This document shows positions 23,858 through 33,600 of a stretch of 64,000 nt of DNA, piece after piece. The stretch lies in the NCBI GenBank assembly GCA_033182465.1, contig CP137325.1:1-64000 (forward strand). The letters are read 5' to 3'. The translations under genes were made by a program, and so were the position numbers. The notes below the pieces were generated by a model that was not told the origin of the DNA, did no database searches, and worked only from the letters and a program-made list of their open reading frames with translations. The number at the start of each line of letters is the position of its first letter. Within the stretch, counting starts at the first letter, position 1. Source of the DNA: Sanghuangporus weigelae (lineage: Eukaryota; Basidiomycota; Agaricomycetes; Hymenochaetales; Hymenochaetaceae).

Positions 23858-25061
23858 TCACCGTCGAGCGACCCGCTTTCGTTCTCGTCCGCCATCTTCT
23901 TCAACTTCCATCATTATCTCACCGCACGTATAGTCATGTGTGTCGTGAATACCTAAATTCTCCGATCTGGGCGAAGCATTGGCGCGCGAGCTTCGTATCC
24001 TCCGTCGCGGTGCAGAAGCAGGCGCTGAGGCAGCAATTCCAGGAAAGATCGATGTATCAGCATGTTGTGGCACTGAGCCACCGGAAACGGCGTGCGGAGT
24101 TGAATGGCTCCTGACTTCAGATGGTGGGAGAGAAATAGACATCTCAGCTGGCGAAGAGTGATCTAGCAGCATCGCAGCGTGGCGCCGCTTTGCCCCTATT
24201 ATTGAAGTTATCGATGAGTCAGAGGAGAGGCCAGGGCCACAATTGGGCGAGTTGATTGAGGTCGCATTAAGAGGTGCTAAGACGTGCTTCGAACGAAGAC
24301 GGTTGCGTGTCAATGGTCGTGAAGAGAACACTGGGGTGGATGATGGATGAGAGTTAATAGCCGTGGAGAGCGTTGGAGATGGAGAAGAGTCCCTATATGC
24401 ACTGGACGCAGGTACTAGTTGTTCAGGAGCCAGTTTAGCAGAAGTTCCAGTAGGTAAGCGACGCGATGGAACGGACGGAGACGACGACACATTCTAGGAC
24501 CATCTGTAGTCGATAATCCAAGATCTATGAAGATATGGATTGAAGCTCACCTCAGTTGACCTAGGTGCTGCCTTATCGCGCGAATCGCCTAGCCTTGACA
24601 GTCCTACAACGGGTTTCGAAGTAACACCTTGCTTCGTCTTAGTCTTCGTCTCTCTTTCATCCTCCTCTTCCTCTTCTTCGCGAGATTTCAACCGAAGACT
24701 TTCCTGACGAGCTTCGATCCAGTCAAGTATCCTGCCGATAGACATGGCTTCTGTCGCGTCCTTCTCAGATGTATTCACGTCCGACCCTGCAGAAACCCCA
24801 TGTTGAACGACAGAAAGGAGGTCGTCGAGCGCCATAGCATAACCAGCATCAAAATTCCGTCTGGCGGCCTTCTGAGAGGACCGATACAGCAATGTGAGAG
24901 ACTGCGCAGCCGCTGCCAAGTCAACATAGTTAATATCCGAGATGTGTTGCTAGATGATGAGAGTACATGCCTTTAAATTTGTCCATGGTGTCCTGCTCCG
25001 CTTTGACGATCGCCGAAGACGGCAATGAACTGGCGAGGTTGTTCATGTCCAGTGAGTCCAT
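23858..25061 (-). CDS. Conserved-looking protein of unknown function, acidic coiled region and basic C-terminus
   Basis: The ATG at 25061 gives MDSLDMNNLASSLPSSAI. An intron with the uncommon GC donor (AAAG then GCATGT) and acceptor TTGGCAG joins it to SLTLLYRSSQKAARRNFDAG. Next come RILDWIEARQESLRLK and a run of Glu residues, a second intron (donor GTGAGC, acceptor GTCCTAG) near 24494-24550, and a Ser/Pro-rich tail with KRRHAAMLLDHSSP and a final RERKRVARR, which could act as a nuclear localisation signal. The N-terminal block looks helical and could mediate assembly. The last codons overlap a GGTGAGAT that might be a further donor. I do not recognise the family. Confidence 0.7.
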
Positions 25062-25202
25062 TTATGATTCACAATTCTAAGGCTGCAGCGTATCGCAGTC
25101 GCTGAACGGTGTGGTGGTTTGTCTGTCGACGAGTGCAGCGCACCCGTACGTAAGCCAGCTGGAACGGACATGGAAAGAGTCACGGGATGAAATTATATAA
25201 TA

Positions 25203-25227
25203 CAGGCATTTACTGGTCCTTTGAACA
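25203..25227 (+). repeat. Left terminal inverted repeat
   Basis: Begins CAGGCATTTACTGG and pairs with 56267-56291; TA precedes it. Confidence 0.8.
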
Positions 25228-25669
25228 CCCAATACAGATCCACTCGTACACAACACCACAAACATTTTAAAAAAAATCTAATTACATATCTGAGTAGTCT
25301 GCTATGGAGGCTATATGCTGAAAATTTTTTGAGCTGTAAAATGTGCAGGAAAAATCAAATTGTGTGTGTGAAAAAAGTAGGGTAAATGTCACGAAATTAA
25401 CTCCTTTGAACACCTTGTGACATAAGTGTCATGCTATGGTGCGTATCACCTAGACACGGCAGCTCTGCCGAGCACGTAAAATTGAGTTTTTTGTAAAAAT
25501 CTCGCGGATTTATCAGTAAAGTAGCCAAAATACCCAATTTCTTGCAATTTGAAAAAATGCCAAGACTGTTTCAATTTTGGTTGAAAAAAAAAATCACGTG
25601 AAATTCAATAAAAAATTTTGGACTGCTTTGCGTGGCGTGTAAGCAACTCAGAACACTATTCCTGTGAGT

Positions 25670-26860
25670 ATGCCTCCAGGAAATGCAAAATCTCGCATTG
25701 CTAAGCAAAGAAGGTCGACCGGCGGCAGGTCCTTTACTTCGGAGTGGACCAATACAAGGGACGAGAATACATCTGGGAATTACGAAGCGTCAGAAGATGA
25801 TGGTTATGAAAGTGAGGACGGGCTTCTCGAAGATGCCATGTATGGACTAAGGAAGCGGCTGAAACCCATGGAGAAGTCAACCATATTGGTACATCACACA
25901 AATATATTATTTCAGATCAGTATATTCACTTGTAAAATAGAAATCTGGTAGTTCATTACGTGGTGTATACATGAAGGACTCATGAACAACAGAATGGAGA
26001 CGAAAGAGAGAAGCCAAGGCCCTTTCAGAACATGCCAAACAATACAGAAAGCTGGACCATTTTTTTGGGAAGCAAGTAAGACATACATACATAAATTCGA
26101 ATATACGCACATAAATTCAATTTGGAATATAGAAGGTCCCCGTGCCAGAAGACCGGAACGTGGAGCACTTCCCAGACATCGATCTAACGCTTACGATCGA
26201 AGAACCGAATGAGTGGGAACAGGAAGTTCAGGCTATGTTTGCAGAAGCCGAGTTTCTGGTGGAAGAAGCACCAGAAACAAATTTCAATAAAGATTTTGTA
26301 GGCTCATTTTATTCCGAGAAGTTCTACCTAAGACTTACAAACCAAAGTTTGATCCTGATGAATACATGGACGAGACGGAAGTACCAGACATTGCAGAGCT
26401 CAAGACAATAGACAATAACGACTACACTGCGTCAGAACGGCCTTCTGAAGTGGTGTACCGGTGTCCTGGATCCGAGAACCCACCAGAACGTCCAATGGAG
26501 CACTCCAGCGCGGCTAGCATGACGGAGGAAGGAATATTTCTCGAAGAAGAAGAGGTAGAAGAAATGGACGTATTGGAAATAGTGAAGAAGGGCATAACGG
26601 ACTTACGGCGCCTCCGAGCCACTGGGGTGGTGATGCGAACACTAATGGATCTCACAGCAGTCGGCGACTATGTTAAGCTCCGCAGGGTCCTTGAGAAGCA
26701 TCCCAGATGTAGAACCCCATGGCTAACCGCCAGTTTGAAGGTCGCCGCTCGTATGGGAAAGGGCAGGTACTTTGCACGAAGAATTCGGTTCAATACAATT
26801 TACCTCAAGAAGCATGGTCGGCTTCCTCCTTACGAACGCGGCAGACACAGTCGGCACGCT
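25670..26860 (+). pseudogene. DDE transposase, piece 1 (N-terminal)
   Basis: This is the first third of a transposase of the IS630/Tc1-like group common in Agaricomycetes. ATG 25670 opens MPPGNAKSRIAKQRRSTGG. Short introns separate an acidic block from KREAKALSEHAKQYRKLDHF (near 26000-26070) and from VPEDRNVEHFPDIDLTL. The next block contains GDYVKLRRVLEKHPRC and KVAARMGKGRYFARRIR, a helix-turn-helix-like region, and ends KHGRLPPYERGRHSRHA, just before the DDE domain. It stops at 26860, where the first Gypsy element inserted (duplicated ACGCT). The reading continues at 39156. Confidence 0.75.
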
Positions 26861-28372
26861 TGTTAGGGAGTAGGCCCGGGGTTACACCGGTTCAATCCTT
26901 TTGCCTAAGCAGCGGTGTGTTGTGCAGAGGTGATCTTATCTACCCACGTCTGGCTGTACCACGCGGTCCCTTACTAGCCTTCCTAGTCGCGGTCCGAGTT
27001 ATGGATGTTTTCAGATACGAGGTAATAGTAAAGCAGATTGGGATTTCCAAGAGGCGTGATAGTACAAAGCACACAGTAATAGCTCGCTGTAGGGCAAGCT
27101 TTACACCAGTGTGTTAAGAGGATCGAAAGATGGGGAAATGAGGGCCTAATCCTACAACTATTTATGCTCCCAGATATTCCATTTTCCGTCCTATTTCTTA
27201 CTCATCCTGTCTCCACTTTACTCCACTTTCCTCCACCATTACATCTGTTCCTTTGTCATCCTGCTGCGCTTCGCTCCACTTTGCTCCAATCTTTGTAAGG
27301 TCGTCTCCACTATGACAGAATTCTTTGGAGTTGCTGACTGAGACAATAGAGGTGGTGCTCCGATATGGAATGCTCCACTGTCAGTACTCCATAACGATGT
27401 CATTGCCGTCATTGAGTGGCATCTTTGCTCTTGGAGCGATGTAGGCTGCTCGGTATGTGATTCTTCGGAATTCATCTCGAGGCCCAGCGAGGGTAAGCAT
27501 AACTCGCACGTCAGTGTTAAGGTGTCGGGTCGGTGTAGAGTATGGTCCAAGGCATATCATGAACTGCATAAGCTCTGCTGGTGGGTTCTGCTGGGTTCTG
27601 GTGACTAGCCATGCTTTGCCTTCGTATCGTATATCTCGAATGTAGCGCCATATCCTTCGTTGTATAAGGAGTTGTAATTGCTTGGTTTCCAGATTCGCAT
27701 CTCTCGGTAAATAAAGGTTTGCCTGTATCGTAGATGCTGGACATGGTGTGTGCAACTCCGGTCTATACCATCCAATCATTCTCCAAGTTATCGGGTTCGC
27801 AGTTCGAGGGGTCCGAGTTGTGATCGTGAGTTCCTCTCGTTTCTTGGGTACTATTGGGCTTGGTGGATTGGAATGCATTGTATCCTGAAGGTGTCGCTCG
27901 GTTTCGATGTGACAGTCACGCGTACCAACCGTTGCCGTGCATACTAAGTAGTATACTTCATAAAGGACCATGTAAACTCGTGCACAGACTTGACAGTGCT
28001 GAAATGCCAGTGAGGTCTCCATAAACCTTATTAGCCTTTAGCCTTTTAGCGTTTAGGCTTTAGTAGTTGTGCTTCTGGACTTCTAAGAAGTTTGATCGCT
28101 TCTTTTGATCGAGGTCGCTCTGGTTGCTTGGTCGGCGGCGTTAGAGTGGTAGTCCGCGGTAATAGGCGGTCGGCGGTGTTAGCTGTTAGCGGGATTACGT
28201 ATCCGCTTCGGTGCTTCTAGCGCTCGGGTGGTAACGGGTTACTGTTGCCTAGGCCGCTCGATTGCTTGGGCCTTTGATAGCTGGCTTGGTTACCGGTCGC
28301 GTTTGGAAAGCTGATCGTGTAGATCTGTTGATCGTGTCGATCCTGATGCGAGTTTTTGAGCGGATCCTTTCA
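26861..28372 (-). repeat. 3' LTR, Gypsy copy 1
   Basis: Element-sense ends are TGAAAGGATCC and CTCCCTAACA (TG...CA). Practically identical to 37639-39150. Contains a 213-codon ORF in the element sense (27381-28022). Confidence 0.95.
27381..28022 (-). CDS. ORF inside the LTR, 213 codons (3' LTR, copy 1)
   Basis: It starts METSLAFQHCQVCARVYMVL and ends NDGNDIVMEY. The middle is rich in Arg, Thr and Pro, with RRIWRYIRDIRYEGKAW. The ORF covers about 640 bp of the 1,512-bp LTR, in the same sense as gag and pol, and recurs in all four young LTRs of the window. I recognise no domain. LTRs of most Gypsy elements carry no long ORF. Confidence 0.5.
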   Translation of the reverse strand: METSLAFQHCQVCARVYMVLYEVYYLVCTATVGTRDCHIETERHLQDTMHSNPPSPIVPKKREELTITTRTPRTANPITWRMIGWYRPELHTPCPASTIQANLYLPRDANLETKQLQLLIQRRIWRYIRDIRYEGKAWLVTRTQQNPPAELMQFMICLGPYSTPTRHLNTDVRVMLTLAGPRDEFRRITYRAAYIAPRAKMPLNDGNDIVMEY

Positions 28373-28463
28373 CTACACCCCCCCTAAGATGAACTTTCGG
28401 AGAAATGTTCATCCTAATCCGTGAGAAAGCTCGGATAAAGGGTCGCCTAGTGATGGTTGATTT

Positions 28464-28649
28464 TTGCTATCAAACCATCATCATCTCTGCTCCAAAATGT
28501 CGAAAGTCGCCGCTGCTGTTACTGTTTTTGTCGTTATTGTCGCGATTTTCGGCATAAATCATTGGATTTTGGAGCGTAAGAGGCGTGCTCAGGTAAGTGA
28601 TGCATGCTCTGTGCCGTTTCGAGTTGTTAATCATCCTCTAGGAGGCTGA
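28464..28649 (+). CDS. Small opposite-strand ORF with hydrophobic N-terminus (copy 1)
   Basis: It lies between the 3' LTR and the last element ORF, on the strand opposite to gag and pol. An ATG at 28497 is followed by VTVFVVIVAIFGINHWI, a typical membrane segment, then ERKRRAQ. A GTAAGT follows directly, and the strand stays protein-like downstream to about 28812. The same arrangement is present in copy 2. Function unknown. Confidence 0.4.
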   Translation: MLSNHHHLCSKMSKVAAAVTVFVVIVAIFGINHWILERKRRAQVSDACSVPFRVVNHPLGG

Positions 28650-29351
28650 CTTCGAAATGCAATCGTTCCAGCGCGATGTTACTACTGTCGCGCTTCGAGT
28701 TCACCTTGCGCTCGGTTATGACGTTGAGGATATCGATCCAGTCGTCGAAAATGCAGGTATTGCTTCGCAGGAACGTCGTGAAAAGGGTGTCTGGGAAGAC
28801 ATTGACTTGTAAAGGGTGGTGGGAAGGGATATGAATATGAAATGTGCATCATGTAAAGAATATGACGCAATTGAAAGTGATAAGAAAGAAATCATAAAGT
28901 CGTTAATGAATAAGTCTTATACCAATTTGGGAGTGAAGTTCCAGGTGTTTACCTACGGCTCTTCAACCCCCAAATGGAGTTTTTCGAAGAAAGAGTGTAA
29001 TTGGAGTGCCTTTCAGCGTGAAGGCACATCCTAGCATAATGCAAGGGAGTGACTTCACGTAAACTTTTGGCTTCTCCGTTGCATAGAGGATAATAAAAAG
29101 TAGGCATAATCTGCTAATTCGGAGCCGGCACAATAAAACAATATACAAAATGTCTAGGCCCTTGTAGGTTCTTTGACACTTCTGCATAGTGCTTCATTTG
29201 TGCTGGTTGGCCGAATAAGCGTGAAATAAAGAGGTGCATAAAGCATAATTTGGTCGGATGTGACCATAAATATCATAAGGTAAGAATGAAATGCATAATT
29301 GACCATGTCGGGTCACGATATGGGAAAGGGGTTGCATAAAAGAAGAGTTGT

Positions 29352-30428
29352 TTACAAATCTTCGGATTCTTCAGCCTCAGGTGTAGTCTGGGCCGAGTTC
29401 GCTGGGGTATATAGTTCCCTGCTTTCACCTTCTTCACTTGACTCTGTATCGTCGGAGTGTATGTACATGTCCTCCTGTTCCGACATAGTAAGCATCTCGT
29501 CCGGCTGGTAGAGTTCGTTCGGGTACTGGTAGACTGAGATCATCAGATCTTCCAGCAAGGGGTGTCGTGTAGCCTGTAGTTTTTCTCTGGCTTCTTCCTC
29601 TCGGTTGTTGAGTTCCATAAGGTAATGAGGGTCGTAGTTAACCTCTTTGCCTTCGACTACGTGGTGCTCGATGTTGTCGAGTGGTACCTCGTCCGTAGTA
29701 GAGTTCCTTGCTTCAATAACCGTTCGGTATCTCGTTCCTTCGTAATACTTCGTCATGTTGAGTACCGTCATGAACTGCATGGTGTGGGATGCATAGAAGC
29801 CCGTCTGGTCGGCTATGTATATAATGTACTTCATCGCATCGATGCTCATCGGATGATAGTGACTCCATCGCATCATTCGGTTAAGAATTGCGGTAGTCAT
29901 GTCTCGTCGGTAGGCGCAAATTTGAATTGCCGAATGATAGATGCCCATGATGTTCTTGTATGTCGTTTCGTGCCTAAAGTCGATCTTGCCTCGATGTAAT
30001 GCTTGTGTTTCGAGTTCGATCGCGTAGGTTAGAAATGCATCATCATTGAGTCGGCGTAATGCTGCGTCTCGAGGGTTACTGAGTTTGAATAACCACTCGT
30101 CTGAGTGATTCGCCATCATAAGATGGGGTATTTCGTCTCGGTTGTGGTGGACTGCGTTCCACTTGTCAAATAGATCGTCGAAGTACTTTCCTGGGCATAG
30201 GGGTACGATTTCGTCTTCGTAGTTCTCTTCGTTGAATCGGTTGCACAGCTGTGGCCATTGATAACGTTCGGTCGGTGGCCTGAGTGTAAATGTCCATTCT
30301 GGTGCATCTTCTGGTTGACAGAATGCATGTAGCTCGTCGAAAATAGGCATAGCTGAGTAGTGGTTCGTCTGCAGTGAAGTAGAGCTGTTGAGATTCGAGT
30401 TGTTGTTCCTTAACTCGAAGTTCTCCAT
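29352..30428 (-). CDS. Extra ORF downstream of pol, 358 codons (copy 1)
   Basis: It starts MENFELRNNNSNLNSS and ends in an acidic Ser/Glu-rich tail (TPEAEESEDL). It begins about 175 bp after the pol stop, in the place where retroviruses carry env. I see no signal peptide or membrane helix, so an envelope is unlikely. The same ORF of the same length is in copy 2. No family recognised. Confidence 0.7.
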   Translation of the reverse strand: MENFELRNNNSNLNSSTSLQTNHYSAMPIFDELHAFCQPEDAPEWTFTLRPPTERYQWPQLCNRFNEENYEDEIVPLCPGKYFDDLFDKWNAVHHNRDEIPHLMMANHSDEWLFKLSNPRDAALRRLNDDAFLTYAIELETQALHRGKIDFRHETTYKNIMGIYHSAIQICAYRRDMTTAILNRMMRWSHYHPMSIDAMKYIIYIADQTGFYASHTMQFMTVLNMTKYYEGTRYRTVIEARNSTTDEVPLDNIEHHVVEGKEVNYDPHYLMELNNREEEAREKLQATRHPLLEDLMISVYQYPNELYQPDEMLTMSEQEDMYIHSDDTESSEEGESRELYTPANSAQTTPEAEESEDL

Positions 30429-30603
30429 GTTTTATACCATCTTGTTGGTATGTCGGCGATGTCTTGCCTAATTCTTCTATCTCTGCTCTCGCTTTGGTGT
30501 GCCACATTGATGTCATCGCTTGGTAAGGTCATTGGGGACCTTACTCATCGTCTCTATTGTGGATCCATAAGCGGCTCCATCGGGTGGAGTGCATGTGATG
30601 CAA

Positions 30604-33600
30604 CTATTGCCTAACTCGTTTTCGTGCGGCGATCCATTGGTTAAGGTTCGGTGGCTGGATTGCCTGAGGATACTTTTTATGGAATGCTTCGATCATTTGA
30701 TAGGAGTTCTTGAGGTTGTCAAGTGGCTCCCATGTTCGCTCCTGGTATCCTTTCCATTGGATAAGGTATTGGACCTTGCTCCGATGACGTCTTGTGTTAT
30801 GAATTGTCTCCACTTCGTACTCTGCTTCTCCCTCCACTTCAATAGGTGGTGGTTCATCCAAAGTGGGTCTTCCAGGGTATTCCTTTCGTTTGTAAGGCCT
30901 GAGAAGACTCGCATGAAACACTGGGTGGATCGGAAGGGTTTCGGGTAAGCGTAATCTGAATGACACTTGTCCGACTGCCTTCTCGACTTTATAAGGCCCT
31001 GCCCATTTCATTGCAAGTTTCTTCGTTGGTTCCAATCGACTGAGATTCCTCATGTCTAGTAACACTTCGTCTCCTGGCTTGTACTCTGGCAGTTTGCCTC
31101 GATGCAGGTCTGCATAAAGCTTCATTGCCTCATTCGCTTGCCTAATCGAATTATAGGCTTCTTGCTGTACTTGTCGAAGCTCCTCTAGGTGATTTATTGC
31201 TTCTGGGACGTTTGAATCACCGGTCTCCGCAACGTCCAGGTGAGGATGCCATCCATACAGTGTATAGAATGGTGACTGATGTGTAGTACTGTGCTTCCTG
31301 TTGTTGTAGGCGAATTCTGCTATATCGATGTACTCTGCCCAATCTGTTTGTCGGTAGGACACATAGCAGCGTAAGTACTGTTCAAGCTCTTGATTTAGTC
31401 GCTCGGTTTGACCATCGGTTTGTGGATGATACGCTGTACTAGTTTTCCAATCGACATCGATGAGTCTGCAGAACTCCTTGAGGAATTGCGCGGTGAAGTT
31501 GCTACCTCGGTCGGAGATTACTCGTTTAGGGGCCCCGTAGTATTTGAAGACATGTTGGCGGAACAAACGTGCCAACTGCTTAGCATTGGGTATTCCTTGG
31601 CAAGGAATGAACTTCCCCATTTTAGTGAGTTTGTCCACTATAACGAGTATCGCACTGTAGCCTTCATTGCTGACTGGTAAGTCGGTAATCAGGTCACAGG
31701 TTATGGTTTCCCATGGTTGATGTGGTGCCTCCAACGGTTGGAGCGGCGGATTTCGAAACTGTCGAATCGGTTTTGCACGCTGACATATGTCGCAGGTTGC
31801 GGTATATGCTCGGATCATTTCTTCCATCTTCGGCCAATAGTATGATCGCTTTACAAGCTCTATGGTCTTTTCTGCTCCTGGGTGGCCTGCAAGTTTGTGA
31901 TCATGGCGCCTTCGGATTAGCAACGCTCGTAGGTTGGCGGACGGCGGGATATATAATGCATTGGTTACGTAGTGCAAGCCGTTCCTGTAACTGTAGCCGT
32001 TGCTCTGCTTGATCGCCTGAATCTCCTTCTTAGCCTCCTCGGTATTGTAGTTCCTCTTGATCGTTCGGATAATAGGATCAGAGATAGTGACCATTTCAGT
32101 TTCTAGCTTGTATAGACCGTTGATCTCTGTGCGTCGCAATGTTTGTTGCTTGATCGTATCAGGAGGTAATAAGGTAACTCCTAAGTTGTCCTTGTCCTCT
32201 GGCATATAGTCGGATCGTCGTGATAGCTCGTCAGCTTGGTTCTTCTTGCCTGGCCAATGGAGAATCTTGAAGTTATATCGTGATAACTCTAATGCCCATC
32301 TCGCTTGACGTCTCGATAGATTCTGAGCTGTCATGAAGTATCGGAGGTTTGCATGATCGCTTCGGATTGTTACTGGTTCTTTGGTTCCCTCCAATAGGTG
32401 TCTCCAATGCTTGAGTGCTTCCATGATTGCTAGCATCTCTTTGTCATGCGTCGGATAGTTTCGTTGGGTGTTCGTTAGAGTTTTCGACATGAAACCTAAA
32501 GGTCTCAGTTCTCCTTGGTTGTCTTCTTGTTGTAAGACTGCACCAATCGCTACATCGGATGCGTCGGTTTCCAATGTGTATGATTTGTCTGGCTTTGGCA
32601 TTGCCAATGCGACTTCCGTTTCGAATGCCTTCTTGATACTTTCGAATGCTTTGTCTTGTGCCTCTGCCCATATGAACTTGCGATCCTTTTTGATAAGGTC
32701 GCCAATAGGTGCGAATGTATCGGCATAGTTCCTGATGAATCTTCGGTAGAAGTTACAAAATCCTTGGAACTTTCGAACTTGTCGTTTCGTCTTTGGCACT
32801 GGCCATTCGTGAATAGCTTTGAGCTTATAAGGATCCATCTGGATGCCTTTCGTTCCTACTACAAATCCCAAGTAGTCGAGCTGGGTTTGGAGGAAGTGAC
32901 ATTTCTCGATTTTGAGGTAGATGTCGAGCTCTCGGCATTTCTGTAGAATTGCCCTGAGGAGTTTCCAATGTTCCTCTTCAGTTTGTGCTTGACCAATAAG
33001 GTCGTCCAAATAGTTGAGTGCTTCTTCTGTCCTGAGCCAATATTCGAAGTTGTCATTCATGAATCGTTGGAATACTGCAGGTGAGTTCTTCATTCCAAAC
33101 ATCATGACCTTTGGCTTGTAGACTGCATTGCCAACTCGGAATGCTGCCTTCCACTCGTCTCCTTCTCGGATTCGCAGGTTGTTGTAACCTGATCGCATGT
33201 CGAGTGTAAAGAAGAATTTTCCTTTCTCCAGTTTCTCTGGGAGAACACTCATGATCGGTATCGGGTATGGATCTGATACTGTCGTGTCGTTGATGTCTCG
33301 GTAATCGGTTACTGCTCGTGCTCCTCCGTCTTTCTTTCCTACAAAGAAGACTGGTGCTGCTACCGGACATGGTTCATGTGGTTGAACCTTTTCAATCCAT
33401 CCTTTGTCAAGTAACTCTTTGACATAAGCATCGAGTGCTGCCTGCTCTTCTCGTGTGAGCTTGATAATAGGCCTTGGTTTCGGTAATGGTACTCCTTCTT
33501 TGAGGTTAATCGCCATATCCCATTTCGTATGCTTGGGTAACCTTCTTGACTTGTCAGGATCAAAGACATCTGCGTAGTCTTCTATTTCCTTTGGTAGGAG

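Noticed and set aside
29352-30428. Envelope gene in the extra ORF after pol
   Set aside because: No signal peptide, no membrane helix and no fusion-peptide-like stretch.
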